Part shown: one piece after another, positions 1 through 8,834 of the stretch
Layout: each line of letters begins with the position of its first letter
Numbering within the stretch: the stretch's first letter is position 1
Origin: Mesorhizobium hawassense
GTDB lineage: Bacteria > Pseudomonadota > Alphaproteobacteria > Rhizobiales > Rhizobiaceae
Direction of reading: 5' to 3'
DNA: 64,000 nucleotides
Assembly: GCF_003289945.1 (NCBI RefSeq)
Contig: NZ_QMBP01000004.1
Location: 186,001 to 250,000, forward strand
Position numbers and translations under genes: made by a program
Notes under the pieces: generated by a model
Told to the model about the DNA's origin: nothing
Seen by the model: only the letters and a program-made list of their open reading frames with translations
Database searches by the model: none

Positions 1-810
1 GCGGAGCGCAAGCTCGTCCACATCAACATCGACATCAACGAGATCGACAAGGTCTACAAGGCCGACGGCGCCATCATCGGCGACGCCAGGCTCGCGGTCG
101 GCGCGCTGCTTGCGAAGATGTCGGAGATGCTCGAGCCGAGCCTGCCGCCGGACCGCGAGGCAACCGACTACAGCGACGAGCACGTCCTTCATCTCACCGG
201 CAAGATCCATCCCGGACAGATGGCGCAGGCGCTGTCGAAGCGCCTGCCGGACAACGCCATCGTGCTAGCCGATGCCGGCGCGCATCTCGCCTGGCTCGGC
301 TATTACCTGCAGATCGCGCCCGGCCAGAATTTCCGCAAACCCGGCGGCTTCGGCCCGATGGCCGGCAGCGTCAACGGCGCGCTCGGCGTCAAGCTCGCCC
401 ACCCCGAGCGCCCGGTCATCGTCGGCTGCGGCGACGGCTGCTATCTGCTCTCCGGCTTCGAACTGCTCACCGCCGTCCAATACGACATCCCGGTGATCTG
501 GATCGTCTTCAACAACAACGAGTTCCAGCTGATCAAGCTCTACCAGCTGCAGTCCTACCAAGAATACGGCCTGGTCGATTTCGACAACCCCGACTATGTC
601 GGCTTCGCCCAGGCCTGTGGCGCCAGAGGCTACCGCGTCGAGACGCTGGAAGAATTCGAAGCCGCGCTCGACGAAGCGCTGGCGCTTGGCAAACCGGCCG
701 TCATCGACGCCCACATCACACGGCTGGCGCTGCCGCATTACAGCCCCTCGCCAGAGGGCCTCGTCGCGGGCCTTGGCGAGATGATCGAAAAGCGAATTCG
801 CGGGGACTGA
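1..810 (+). CDS. ThDP-dependent enzyme of the acetolactate synthase family, C-terminal part (5' end outside window)
   Basis: The reading frame is open from the first base, so the gene starts upstream; the first ATG (118) is internal. About 269 residues of the central and C-terminal domains are present. The ThDP/metal motif begins GDGCYLL and ends about 28 residues later in FNNNEFQ, preceded by the usual GGFGPMAGSVNGALG stretch. These features place it among acetolactate synthase / benzoylformate decarboxylase-like enzymes, which make or break C-C bonds next to a 2-oxo group. The substrate cannot be told because the N-terminal domain is missing. The next gene starts 71 bases later on the same strand with its own strong ribosome-binding site, so co-transcription is possible. 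Confidence 0.85.
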   Translation, partial: AERKLVHINIDINEIDKVYKADGAIIGDARLAVGALLAKMSEMLEPSLPPDREATDYSDEHVLHLTGKIHPGQMAQALSKRLPDNAIVLADAGAHLAWLGYYLQIAPGQNFRKPGGFGPMAGSVNGALGVKLAHPERPVIVGCGDGCYLLSGFELLTAVQYDIPVIWIVFNNNEFQLIKLYQLQSYQEYGLVDFDNPDYVGFAQACGARGYRVETLEEFEAALDEALALGKPAVIDAHITRLALPHYSPSPEGLVAGLGEMIEKRIRGD

Positions 811-881
811 AGCAATTCCAGGAACGTGCGTGGCGGTTTCGTCCGCAATTGCGTGAAACAAAAGAAACCAGGGAGGCAGCC

Positions 882-3758
882 TTGTTGACGCAACCAGAGA
901 GGCAAGCCACGACGAATTGGCGCGAGATACCGCAAGGCTCGGGCGAGCAGGAACGGCTGCTGTTCGAGAAGCTGGCGCAGGACATGATGCATGTCCAGCT
1001 GAAGACGAAGCAGCGCGCCAAGGTGGCCGGCATCCAGCGCGCCTTCCACGCCAAGCCGATCTTCGCCTCGATCGACGCGACGCTGCGCTTCAACGACGAT
1101 CTTCCCGCCGAGCTTTGCGCCGGCTTCGCCCAGCCGGGAAAATCCTATCCGGCGATCGTGCGCTTCTCCAACGCGAACGGTTCGGGCCAGGCAGACTACA
1201 AGCCCGACCTGCGCGGCGTCGCCCTGCGCGTAAAAGTTTCGGACAAGGAGCAGCACGACCTCTTGGCCACCAACTTTCCGGTCTCGCACGCCCGCGACGC
1301 AAGGCAGTTCGTCGCCTTCGCCAAGGCCACCGCCGGCGGCACGATCGGCAAGATCGTCGGCCTCGTCGGCCTCGCCTTCCGCTTCGGTCCGGCGGAAGTC
1401 GTCCGCATGCTGAAAAACGTCTCGGCCGGCCGCAGCCACAAGGTGCGCAGTGTCGCTCTGGAGACTTTCTGGAGCCGTGGCGCCATCCGCTGGGGCGAAA
1501 CAAAAGCGGTGCGCTACCTGGTGCGGCCCGTGCCGAGCGCGGCGCCCGCGCCCGACCCGGCAACGACGGATGCAAGCTATCTGGCGAACGAGTTCGCCGC
1601 CCGGCTGGCTGCCGGCGATGTCCGCTTCGAGCTGTGCGTCCAGCCTTTCATCGACGAGCGCTCGACGCCGATCGAGGATACGGCGGTCGAATGGACGGAA
1701 ACCGTCTCGCCGCCGATCAGGGTGGCGGAACTCACCATCACCCAGCCGTCGGCCGGCACCTCCGAAGCCTTCACCAACACGCGGGTGATCGACGAGCTCG
1801 CTTTCAATCCCTGGAACACGACGGATGAATTCAGGCCGCTGGGCAATCTCAACCGGGCGCGCAAGGTCGTCTACGACGCAAGCGCCGCGCACCGCCTCGC
1901 CTATCGCTGGCGCACCGAGGCCCCACTGCGCAATCGCCTGCTGAGCGGCATCGCGCGCCAGGCTTTCATGGTGATCAACCGCCGCATCGAATGGCACAAG
2001 CTGCCGCTGCGCCTCAGCCTGCTCAATCTCGACGCCTTTCGCTACGTGCTGCGGCAGCAGAACCTGATCGGCACCGAAGTCGTCGAGGAGCCGCCGCGGG
2101 CGCGGCCGGAACCGCAGGCGCCGATCGCGGAAGAAGTGCGCCAGACGCGCACCTATGACGGCAGCTACAATGACCTGTCGATGCCCAAGATGGGCGCCGT
2201 CGGCGCCACCTTCGGCCGCAACCTGACGCCGTCTTACAAGCCCGATCTGTTCGACACGCCGAACGCCGTCGAGGTGGCGCGGAAGGTTTTGCATCGCGAG
2301 ACCTTCATCCCAGCGCGCTCGCTCAACATCCTCGCCGCCGCCTGGATCCAGTTCCAGGTGCATGACTGGGTGAACCACGCGCGCAATCCGCTCGGCAAGG
2401 ACGACGTCGTCGTGCCGCTGCCGCCCGGCATGAAGTGGACCAACGCCGTCGGCGGCAAGCCTGAAGACGTGATGCGCATTGCCGGCAACCAGGCGCTCGA
2501 TCGTGGCCCCGGCCAGCCGCCGATCTATTTCGGCAATGCCGCCTCGCATTGGTGGGACGGCTCGGAGGTCTACGGCCCGACCAGCGCCAAGGCCAACATG
2601 CTGCGCGAGGGCGCCAAGATCAGGCTGGTCGACAACCATCTGCCGGTCGACATCCACGGCTTCGAGGTTACCGGCTTCAATGAGAGCTGGTGGCTGGGCC
2701 TGAGCGCCATGCATACGCTGTTCGCGCGCGAGCACAATCTGCTCTGCGACGAGTTGCGGCTGCGCTACCGCAACTGGGACGACGAGCGCATCTACCAGAC
2801 GGCGCGGCTTATCGTGTCGGCGCTCATCGCCAAGATCCACACGGTCGAATGGACGCCGGCGATCCTCGCCACGCGCGCGATCGAGGTCGGCTTGTCGAGC
2901 AACTGGAACGGCCCGCCCGCCAATGACTGGGTGACCAAATTCGGCCTGTGGCTGCTCGACGAGCACGCTTCCGTCGGCATCCCGAAGACGATGCCGGACC
3001 ATCATGCCGCGCCCTATTCGCTGACCGAGGATTTCACCACCGTCTATCGCATGCACCCGCTGCTGCCGGACGACTATTGTTTCTATCACCACAGGTCGGG
3101 CGAGAAGATCGCGGAAAAAGGTTTCCTCGACATCCAGGGCGCTGGCGCCGACGACATCATGCGCAACTTTGGCCTGCGCAACACGCTCTATTCCTTCGGC
3201 ATCGCGCATCCCGGCGCGATCGCGCTGCACAACTTCCCGAAATCGCTGCTCAAGCTGCAGCGCGACAATGAGATCATCGACCTCTCGGTCGTCGATATCG
3301 TGCGCACCAGGCGGCGTGGCGTGCCGCGCTACAATGATTTTAGCGCCGGCCTGCATCGCCCGCGTATCCGGAGTTTCGAGGAGGTTACGACCAGCCCCGA
3401 GGATGCGCGGCTGCTCAAGGAACTCTATGGCGACGTCGACAGAATAGACACCGTCGTCGGCCTGCTCTCCGAGCCGGCGCCGGCGGGCTTCGGCTTCAGC
3501 GACACCGCCTTCCGCATCTTCATCCTGATGGCGTCGCGGCGCCTGCAGAGCGACCGCTTCCTCACCGTCGACTATCGGCCCGAAATCTATTCGCCCTTCG
3601 GCATCGACTGGATCGCCAGCAACGGCATGACCAGTCTGATCCTGCGCCATTGCCCGGACCTCGCTTCGGTGCTGCCGAGGACGCAGAGCGCATTCGCGCC
3701 CTGGCGGCCGATCGTGCCGGCATCGACCAACCCGGCGACGGCGGGAGCAAAGCCATGA
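882..3758 (+). CDS. Catalase-related domain fused to a cyclooxygenase-like haem dioxygenase (putative oxylipin enzyme)
   Basis: The protein is about 958 residues from TTG 882, chosen because GGGAGG at 871-876 sits just upstream; TTG 885 fits equally, and the frame is open back to a TTG at 849. The N-terminal third is catalase-related: distal His56 (FHAKP), a DLRGVALR stretch, Asn131 (ATNFPVSHARD), and proximal Tyr331 in an RxxxY motif (Arg327). The C-terminal two thirds are an animal-type haem peroxidase of the COX/alpha-dioxygenase branch: Gln490xxxHis494 (distal, FQVHDWVNH), Tyr722 three residues before proximal His725 (VYRMHPLLPD), and HTLFAREHN. Tyr722 aligns with the radical Tyr385 of cyclooxygenase, so lipid dioxygenation rather than simple peroxidase chemistry is expected. 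By analogy with catalase-related hydroperoxide lyases, the N-domain may rearrange or cleave the hydroperoxide product. Residue roles come from family knowledge; the joint reaction is inferred. The stop overlaps the next start (ATGA). Confidence 0.88.
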   Translation: MLTQPERQATTNWREIPQGSGEQERLLFEKLAQDMMHVQLKTKQRAKVAGIQRAFHAKPIFASIDATLRFNDDLPAELCAGFAQPGKSYPAIVRFSNANGSGQADYKPDLRGVALRVKVSDKEQHDLLATNFPVSHARDARQFVAFAKATAGGTIGKIVGLVGLAFRFGPAEVVRMLKNVSAGRSHKVRSVALETFWSRGAIRWGETKAVRYLVRPVPSAAPAPDPATTDASYLANEFAARLAAGDVRFELCVQPFIDERSTPIEDTAVEWTETVSPPIRVAELTITQPSAGTSEAFTNTRVIDELAFNPWNTTDEFRPLGNLNRARKVVYDASAAHRLAYRWRTEAPLRNRLLSGIARQAFMVINRRIEWHKLPLRLSLLNLDAFRYVLRQQNLIGTEVVEEPPRARPEPQAPIAEEVRQTRTYDGSYNDLSMPKMGAVGATFGRNLTPSYKPDLFDTPNAVEVARKVLHRETFIPARSLNILAAAWIQFQVHDWVNHARNPLGKDDVVVPLPPGMKWTNAVGGKPEDVMRIAGNQALDRGPGQPPIYFGNAASHWWDGSEVYGPTSAKANMLREGAKIRLVDNHLPVDIHGFEVTGFNESWWLGLSAMHTLFAREHNLLCDELRLRYRNWDDERIYQTARLIVSALIAKIHTVEWTPAILATRAIEVGLSSNWNGPPANDWVTKFGLWLLDEHASVGIPKTMPDHHAAPYSLTEDFTTVYRMHPLLPDDYCFYHHRSGEKIAEKGFLDIQGAGADDIMRNFGLRNTLYSFGIAHPGAIALHNFPKSLLKLQRDNEIIDLSVVDIVRTRRRGVPRYNDFSAGLHRPRIRSFEEVTTSPEDARLLKELYGDVDRIDTVVGLLSEPAPAGFGFSDTAFRIFILMASRRLQSDRFLTVDYRPEIYSPFGIDWIASNGMTSLILRHCPDLASVLPRTQSAFAPWRPIVPASTNPATAGAKP

Positions 3759-5152
3759 CCGCGCCGCTCAAGCCGGCACGGGCCGCAAACGGCAGCATCG
3801 CGTCGGGGCTCGATCAACTTCTGAAGCGGCCGCTGGTCGAGACGATCTTCCGCCGCCGCACACATCGCGTCAGCCAAGGCAGTTCGGTGCTGGCCGGCAG
3901 CATGAGCTACGTGTCGGAAGAGCCGCGCGAGCCGCTTTCGGAACTCGAGGAAGCCGTGCTGATCGCCATGACCGGCTGCACCGGGCTGACCATGCCCGAC
4001 CGGCCCTTCGAGGACCCGGCGACAAAAAAGCCGATCATGGCCAAGCCCAACCTGACCATGGCCGGCCGCACCGCAGGCAGTCCCGACAATGCGCAAGGCA
4101 CGCATTTCTTCCTGATCAACGACTCAGGCACCTATTTCCTGCGCAAGCTGCCGCCGCCCGCTGACGGCAACACCGCCTTCACACCCGAGCGGCTGATCGA
4201 GCGCGCGCGGGAGGCCAAGGTGAAGATTCTGGACCGGCGACTCGACGTCGCCGAAGGCAAGCGCGACTTTCCCGCCTATCTCGATTCCAACCGCTTCCTG
4301 TCGAACCTGCCGGGCACGACCATCCTGCTGCCCGTCGTCGACCTCTCGCGCCAGTACATCAACGGCATGATGTATCTGCTCACCCAGCCGGACGGCGCGC
4401 GGCCCAACATCGTCGACGACCGCAACTTCTATCGTTCGGCCGGTGTCAAGCGCTGGGTGAAGAAGGGCTTTCTCAACAAGGACTTGAAGATCCCGCTCGG
4501 CGCTATCGGCTCGCTGCGCACGCAGATCGAGGCGGACCTTCTGGTGCAGAACCTTTTCCTCGTCGCCGACGCCATGGGCCTAGGCGCCTGGATTCACGGC
4601 TCGATCAGCCCGCCGGTCCTCGTCGGCGACCCGAAATTTTCGAAGACCTATGGTCCCATGCTCGGCTTCGATGTCGAGGTGCCGCGCTGGCGGTTGATGG
4701 ATATTCTGCGCTGGCAGGTTCCGCTGCCGAAATACTCCAACCTGCGCAGCAATCCGATCGGCCTGCGCTTCAAGGGCGAGCACCTGATCAAGGGCATGTC
4801 GCCGCCTTACTACGACAGTATGGCCGATGCCGTCGCCGAAGTGGTCGAGGAAAAATTCGGCAAGAACGGCCTGTTCTCGGACGAAAAACTGTTCGCCGAA
4901 ATCTACAAGAGCGACTACGGCCATCGCTACCTCAGCGAGGCGGCGGTCTACACACAGGACGTCATCGACTGCGTGCGCGACATCTGCACCTACATCTACC
5001 AGACGCACGGCCGCTTCCCGGCGCATTGCGACGCAATCCACGTGCCGGGCATCTGGCTGCAGGTGCACCATGTCGATGTCGGCTACTATCAGCGCTTCTT
5101 CCGCAACGGCCTGACCGACGCGCATCTCAGCCATGCGCGCGATTGGCACTGA
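3755..5152 (+). CDS. Nitroreductase-like protein coupled to the dioxygenase fusion
   Basis: The 465-residue product starts at ATG 3755, overlapping the previous stop as ATGA, so the two are translationally coupled. The middle and C-terminal part carries nitroreductase-fold signatures: TQIEADLLVQNLFLVADAMG followed by LGAWIHG, the helix and loop that contact FMN in that superfamily. An earlier GSPDNAQGTHFF segment is also typical of larger nitroreductase-like proteins. At over 460 residues it is about twice the size of a classical nitroreductase, and I do not recognise a characterised homologue. Coupling to the catalase/haem dioxygenase suggests it reduces or otherwise processes an oxygenated lipid or aldehyde product; that is inference from position only. 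Confidence 0.7.
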   Translation: MTAPLKPARAANGSIASGLDQLLKRPLVETIFRRRTHRVSQGSSVLAGSMSYVSEEPREPLSELEEAVLIAMTGCTGLTMPDRPFEDPATKKPIMAKPNLTMAGRTAGSPDNAQGTHFFLINDSGTYFLRKLPPPADGNTAFTPERLIERAREAKVKILDRRLDVAEGKRDFPAYLDSNRFLSNLPGTTILLPVVDLSRQYINGMMYLLTQPDGARPNIVDDRNFYRSAGVKRWVKKGFLNKDLKIPLGAIGSLRTQIEADLLVQNLFLVADAMGLGAWIHGSISPPVLVGDPKFSKTYGPMLGFDVEVPRWRLMDILRWQVPLPKYSNLRSNPIGLRFKGEHLIKGMSPPYYDSMADAVAEVVEEKFGKNGLFSDEKLFAEIYKSDYGHRYLSEAAVYTQDVIDCVRDICTYIYQTHGRFPAHCDAIHVPGIWLQVHHVDVGYYQRFFRNGLTDAHLSHARDWH

Positions 5153-5178
5153 GCTAAGTCGTTTCAGCGGCGATGGAA

Positions 5179-5195
5179 GCCCGGTCTGCCCGGGC
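5179..5195. terminator. Short GC hairpin between convergent genes
   Basis: GCCCGG (5179-5184) and CCGGGC (5190-5195) pair around a 5-base loop, between the stop of the nitroreductase-like gene and the stop of the aminotransferase on the other strand. There is no T-tract, so it is a weak candidate for a bidirectional terminator. Confidence 0.4.
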
Positions 5196-5198
5196 CGA

Positions 5199-6575
5199 TC
5201 AGCCCTGCGGATGGACCTGCGGCAGCGCCGCGTCGAGCGAGCGCTCGAACGCATCGACCAGCGTATCGATCTGCGCCTCGGTGATGATCAGCGGCGGGCA
5301 GAAGGCGATGGCGTCGCCCATGTTGCGCGAGATGACGCCGTTCTGCTGCAGGAAACCATTGACCAGCGCCCCGAGCGCAGCCGGCTTGCCCCAGGGCGCC
5401 TTGCTTGCCTTGTCGGCGACAAGCTCGACCGCCGCGATGAGACCGACGCCGCGCACCTCGCCCACCAGCGGGTGCGAGGCGAGCTTGCGGAGCCTTGCCT
5501 GCAGGTGCGCGCCGACCGTGCGCGCATTGCCGACGAGATCGCGCTCCTCGATCAGCTTGATGTTCTCCAGCGCGACGGCCGCGGCGACCGGATGGCCGCC
5601 GCCGGTGAAGCCATGGCCGAAGGTACCGATACGATCGCTCTCGTCGGCGATCGGCTCGAACACGCGATCGTTGATCAGCAGCGCCGAAATCGGCAGGTAG
5701 GAGGAGGAGATTTGCTTCGACAGCACCATGATGTCGGGCTTCATGCCAAAGGTCTGCGAGCCGAACATCTCGCCGGTCCTGCCAAAACCGCAAATCACCT
5801 CGTCGGCCACCAGCAGGATGCCGTATTTCGACAGCACCGCCTGGATCTTTTCCCAATAGCCGGCCGGCGGAACGACGACGCCGCCGGCGCCCATGATCGG
5901 CTCGCCGATAAAGGCCGCGATCGTTTCAGGTCCCTCGGCAAGGATGAGCTTTTCCAGATCGTCGGCCAGCCGCGCCGAGAACTGCTCCTCGCTCTCGCCG
6001 GGCTGGGCCTCGCGCCAGTGATGCGGCGTCGAGGTGTGCAGGATGTTGGCGATCGGCAAATCGAAGGAGAGATGATTGTTGGGCAGGCCGGTCAGGCTGG
6101 CCGAGGCGATGGTGACGCCGTGATAGCCGCGCTTGCGGCTGATGATCTTCTTGCGCGCCGGCCGTCCGAGCGCATTCGAACGGTACCAGATCATCTTGAT
6201 CGCGGTATCGTTGGCCTCGGAGCCGGAATTGGTGAAATAGGCCTTGCTCATCGGCACCGGCGCCATCTGCACCAGTTTCTCGGCCAGGTCGATCAGCGGC
6301 GCATGCGCCTTGGAGCCGAAGTCGTGATAGAAGGGCAACTTCGACATCTGTCTTGTCGCCGCCTCCACCAGCCGCTTTTCCGAGAAGCCGACGGCAACGC
6401 TCCACAGGCCCGCCATCGCCTCGATGTAGCGGTTGCCGGCGATGTCCTCGACATAGACGCCATCGCCCTTTTCGATCACCAGCGGGCCCGTTTCCTGATG
6501 CTTGCGGGCGTTGGTGTAGGCATGCATGTGATAGCGGATGTCGCGGGCTTCGGGGGAATTCGGTCTGGCGTCCAT
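5199..6575 (-). CDS. Class III PLP aminotransferase (omega-amino acid:pyruvate type)
   Basis: The 458-residue protein starts at ATG 6575, chosen because AGGAG lies 8 bases upstream; the frame runs 51 codons further without a signal. Fold type I class III signatures are clear: FTNSGSEAND (residues 115-123, phosphate-binding), ADEVICGFGRTG with PLP-pairing Asp258, and the Schiff-base Lys287 in VLSKQISSSYLP. The family moves the amino group of an omega-amine, beta-alanine or similar compound to pyruvate or 2-oxoglutarate; the sequence does not fix the donor. It is divergent from the LhgO-type oxidase gene, with a 200-base shared promoter region that holds a large nested inverted repeat. Confidence 0.88.
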   Translation of the reverse strand: MDARPNSPEARDIRYHMHAYTNARKHQETGPLVIEKGDGVYVEDIAGNRYIEAMAGLWSVAVGFSEKRLVEAATRQMSKLPFYHDFGSKAHAPLIDLAEKLVQMAPVPMSKAYFTNSGSEANDTAIKMIWYRSNALGRPARKKIISRKRGYHGVTIASASLTGLPNNHLSFDLPIANILHTSTPHHWREAQPGESEEQFSARLADDLEKLILAEGPETIAAFIGEPIMGAGGVVVPPAGYWEKIQAVLSKYGILLVADEVICGFGRTGEMFGSQTFGMKPDIMVLSKQISSSYLPISALLINDRVFEPIADESDRIGTFGHGFTGGGHPVAAAVALENIKLIEERDLVGNARTVGAHLQARLRKLASHPLVGEVRGVGLIAAVELVADKASKAPWGKPAALGALVNGFLQQNGVISRNMGDAIAFCPPLIITEAQIDTLVDAFERSLDAALPQVHPQG

Positions 6576-6601
6576 CGTGGTGGCTCCTGTCTGCAGGCGT
6601 C

Positions 6602-6655
6602 CAAGGCGGAAACAGGACTGCCTCCTCATTGAGAAGTCCTCAAAATTCCGCCTTG
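6602..6655. promoter_or_regulatory. Nested inverted repeat in a divergent promoter region
   Basis: Outer arms CAAGGCGGAA (6602-6611) and TTCCGCCTTG (6646-6655) are perfect 10-base complements. Inner arms AGGACT (6614-6619) and AGTCCT (6635-6640) are also perfect, and CTCA/TGAG pairs at the tip. It lies 27 bases upstream of the aminotransferase start and 121 bases upstream of the oxidase start, so it could be an operator pair or an mRNA leader hairpin of the aminotransferase. Confidence 0.55.
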
Positions 6656-6775
6656 CATTGTGGCGCGCTTGATGCCTCATCGCGCAGGCTGACCGCAAGG
6701 GCCGCAAAGCCGGGATCGATAGCGCCAACAGCGCGGCGCGGCAGCGATGTGCAAGACGGGTAGCAGGACGAGCAC

Positions 6776-7888
6776 ATGGAACAGGTCGATTGCATCATCG
6801 CGGGCGCCGGCGTGGTCGGTCTGGCGATCGCGCGGGCATTGTCCGCGCGGGGTCTCGAAACGCTGATCCTCGAAGCGGCGGACGCCATCGGCACCGAAAC
6901 CAGTTCGCGCAATTCCGAGGTCATCCATGCCGGCCTCTATTACCCGCGGGGCTCGCTCAAGTCGCGGCTGTGCGTAACGGGACGCGACATGCTCTACCGC
7001 TACTGCGCCGAGCATTCGATACCGCACCGCCGCTCAGGCAAGCTGATCGTCGCGACCGATGCGACGCAGGAGTCGGTGCTCGCCACCATTCGCGCCAACG
7101 CCGCAGCATGCGGCGTCGAGGATCTGCGCTTCCTCTCCGCTGTGGAAGCGAAATCGTTGGAGCCAGCGCTGCATTGCACGGCGGCGCTGCTCTCGCCCTC
7201 GACCGGCATCATCGACAGCCATGCACTGATGCTTGCCCTTCTCGGCGATGCCGAGGAAAACGGCGCAATGCTCTCGCTCAACACCCGCATCGTCTCGGGC
7301 CGCATCGAGGCGGGCCGGATCGTGCTGCGGACGATGGACATCGCGAGCGGCGAAGACTTCGAGATCGCCGCATCGCGCCTCGTCAACGCGGCAGGCCTGG
7401 GCGCTGTCGCCTTGGCAGGCTCGCTCGAAGGGTTCGGCCGGCAATTCCTGCCGACGCTCCGCTACGCCAAGGGCAATTACTTCTCGGTAGCCGGCCGCGC
7501 GCCCTTTTCACATCTCGTCTATCCCGTGCCCGAGCCTGGCGGGCTCGGCGTCCATCTGACCCTCGACCTTGCCGGCACCGCCCGTTTCGGACCGGATGTC
7601 GAATGGACCGAGACGCTGGACTATCGCGTCGATCCGGCGCGCGGCGCGCGCTTCTATACTGAAATCCGCAAATACTGGCCCGATCTGGCCGATGGCAGCC
7701 TGCAAGCGGCCTATAGCGGCATCCGGCCGAAGCTGTCAGGTCCGGGCGAGGTCAACAGCGATTTCGTGATCCAGGATGCAGAGACGCACGGCATCGGCGG
7801 GCTGATCAATCTGTTCGGCATCGAAAGCCCCGGCCTGACCTCAAGCCAGGCGATCGCCGATCACGTGGCCCGTATCCTCGCGCCTTAA
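6776..7888 (+). CDS. FAD-dependent oxidoreductase of the L-2-hydroxyglutarate oxidase (LhgO) family
   Basis: A 370-residue flavoprotein. It opens with a Rossmann FAD site ([20 protein letters not shown], residues 8-27) and the motif [20 protein letters not shown], which is diagnostic of L-2-hydroxyglutarate dehydrogenase/oxidase-like proteins. The C-terminal IRPKLSG and IESPGLTSS segments close the FAD site as in that family. The expected reaction is oxidation of an L-2-hydroxy acid to the 2-oxo acid, with electrons going to oxygen or the membrane quinone pool. GGACGAG upstream of ATG 6776 is a moderate ribosome site. The gene ends 2 bases from the convergent S-formylglutathione hydrolase gene, with no room for a terminator. 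Confidence 0.85.
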   Translation: MEQVDCIIAGAGVVGLAIARALSARGLETLILEAADAIGTETSSRNSEVIHAGLYYPRGSLKSRLCVTGRDMLYRYCAEHSIPHRRSGKLIVATDATQESVLATIRANAAACGVEDLRFLSAVEAKSLEPALHCTAALLSPSTGIIDSHALMLALLGDAEENGAMLSLNTRIVSGRIEAGRIVLRTMDIASGEDFEIAASRLVNAAGLGAVALAGSLEGFGRQFLPTLRYAKGNYFSVAGRAPFSHLVYPVPEPGGLGVHLTLDLAGTARFGPDVEWTETLDYRVDPARGARFYTEIRKYWPDLADGSLQAAYSGIRPKLSGPGEVNSDFVIQDAETHGIGGLINLFGIESPGLTSSQAIADHVARILAP

Positions 7889-7889
7889 A

Positions 7890-8723
7890 TCACCCAAGGC
7901 GCGCGGCGTGCCACTTCAGATGGTCGTCCATGAAGGTCGAGATGAAATTGTAGGAATGGTCGTAGCCGTCCTGCATGCGCAGCGTCAGCGCGATGCCCGC
8001 CTTCTTGCAGGCCTCTTCGAGCAACCACGGGCGAAGGCCATCCTGCAGGAAGCCGTCCGCGGTGCCCTGGTCGACGAGCAATTCCGGGAAGCGCTTGCCG
8101 TCCTCGACCAGCAGCGTCGTGTCATAGGCGCGCCAGCCCTTTTCGTCCGCTCCGAGATACTTCTCGAAAGCCGGACGCGACCAGCCGGCCGTCGACGGCT
8201 GCACGATCGGCGCGAAAGCCGAGCAACTCTTGAACCGCTCTGGGTCCTTCAGCGCGATCGTCAGCGCGCCGTGCCCGCCCATCGAATGCCCGAAGATGGC
8301 CTGGCGTGACATGTCGACCGGGAAGTTCGCGGCAACCAGCGCCGGCAATTCCTCGGTGATGTAGGAGTACATGCGATAGTTCTGCGCATAGGGCTGCTCG
8401 GTCGCATCGAGATAGAAACCGGCGCCGCAGCCGAACTGCCAATTGTCCTTTTCATCGGGAACGTCAGGTCCACGCGGGCTGGTGTCGGGACATACGATCA
8501 CGAGCCCGAGCTCGGACGCCAGGCGCCGGTACTCGCCCTTGTCCATGACGTTCGCATGCGTGCAGGTGAGACCGGACAGATACCACAGGACCGGCGGCGG
8601 CCCGTCCTTGGCCTGCGGCGGCACGAAGACGGCAAAGGTCATGTCGCAGGCGCAAGCCTCGGAAGCGTGCGAATAGACGCCCTGGATGCCGCCATGCGAT
8701 TTGGAGGTGGAAACGACCTTCAT
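7890..8723 (-). CDS. fghA: S-formylglutathione hydrolase
   Basis: A 277-residue esterase-D family alpha/beta hydrolase. The nucleophile Ser147 sits in GHSMGGHG, with Asp223 (DQGTADGFL) and His256 (GYDHSYNF) completing the triad; LSGLTCTHAN and GFYLDATEQPY are family signatures. It hydrolyses S-formylglutathione to formate and glutathione in the glutathione-dependent formaldehyde detoxification path. ATG 8723 (MKVVSTSKSH) is chosen over upstream ATGs because homologues start here and AAAGG precedes it. No glutathione-dependent formaldehyde dehydrogenase is adjacent. Formaldehyde could come from the demethylating or amine-oxidising flavoproteins elsewhere in the window; that link is inference. 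Confidence 0.92.
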   Translation of the reverse strand: MKVVSTSKSHGGIQGVYSHASEACACDMTFAVFVPPQAKDGPPPVLWYLSGLTCTHANVMDKGEYRRLASELGLVIVCPDTSPRGPDVPDEKDNWQFGCGAGFYLDATEQPYAQNYRMYSYITEELPALVAANFPVDMSRQAIFGHSMGGHGALTIALKDPERFKSCSAFAPIVQPSTAGWSRPAFEKYLGADEKGWRAYDTTLLVEDGKRFPELLVDQGTADGFLQDGLRPWLLEEACKKAGIALTLRMQDGYDHSYNFISTFMDDHLKWHAARLG

Positions 8724-8834
8724 CGGTTGCCTTTCATTGGGAAAATCTCGATCCGGCATAGCCGCCGGCCAGCGCCCGCGCAACCTCGCGGCTTGCAAAA
8801 CGGTACCGGCACGATGGACTTGCGCCGGCGTCCG

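Noticed and set aside
738..3650. A 970-codon open frame antisense to the catalase/dioxygenase gene
   Set aside because: It is a GC-driven shadow: low-complexity Arg/Ala/Asp/Gly-rich text with no domain, while the plus strand encodes two conserved haem domains.
8724..8834. Possible extension of the SDR remnant to the S-formylglutathione hydrolase gene
   Set aside because: The only open frame here is the out-of-frame continuation of the pseudogene; nothing matches a protein family.
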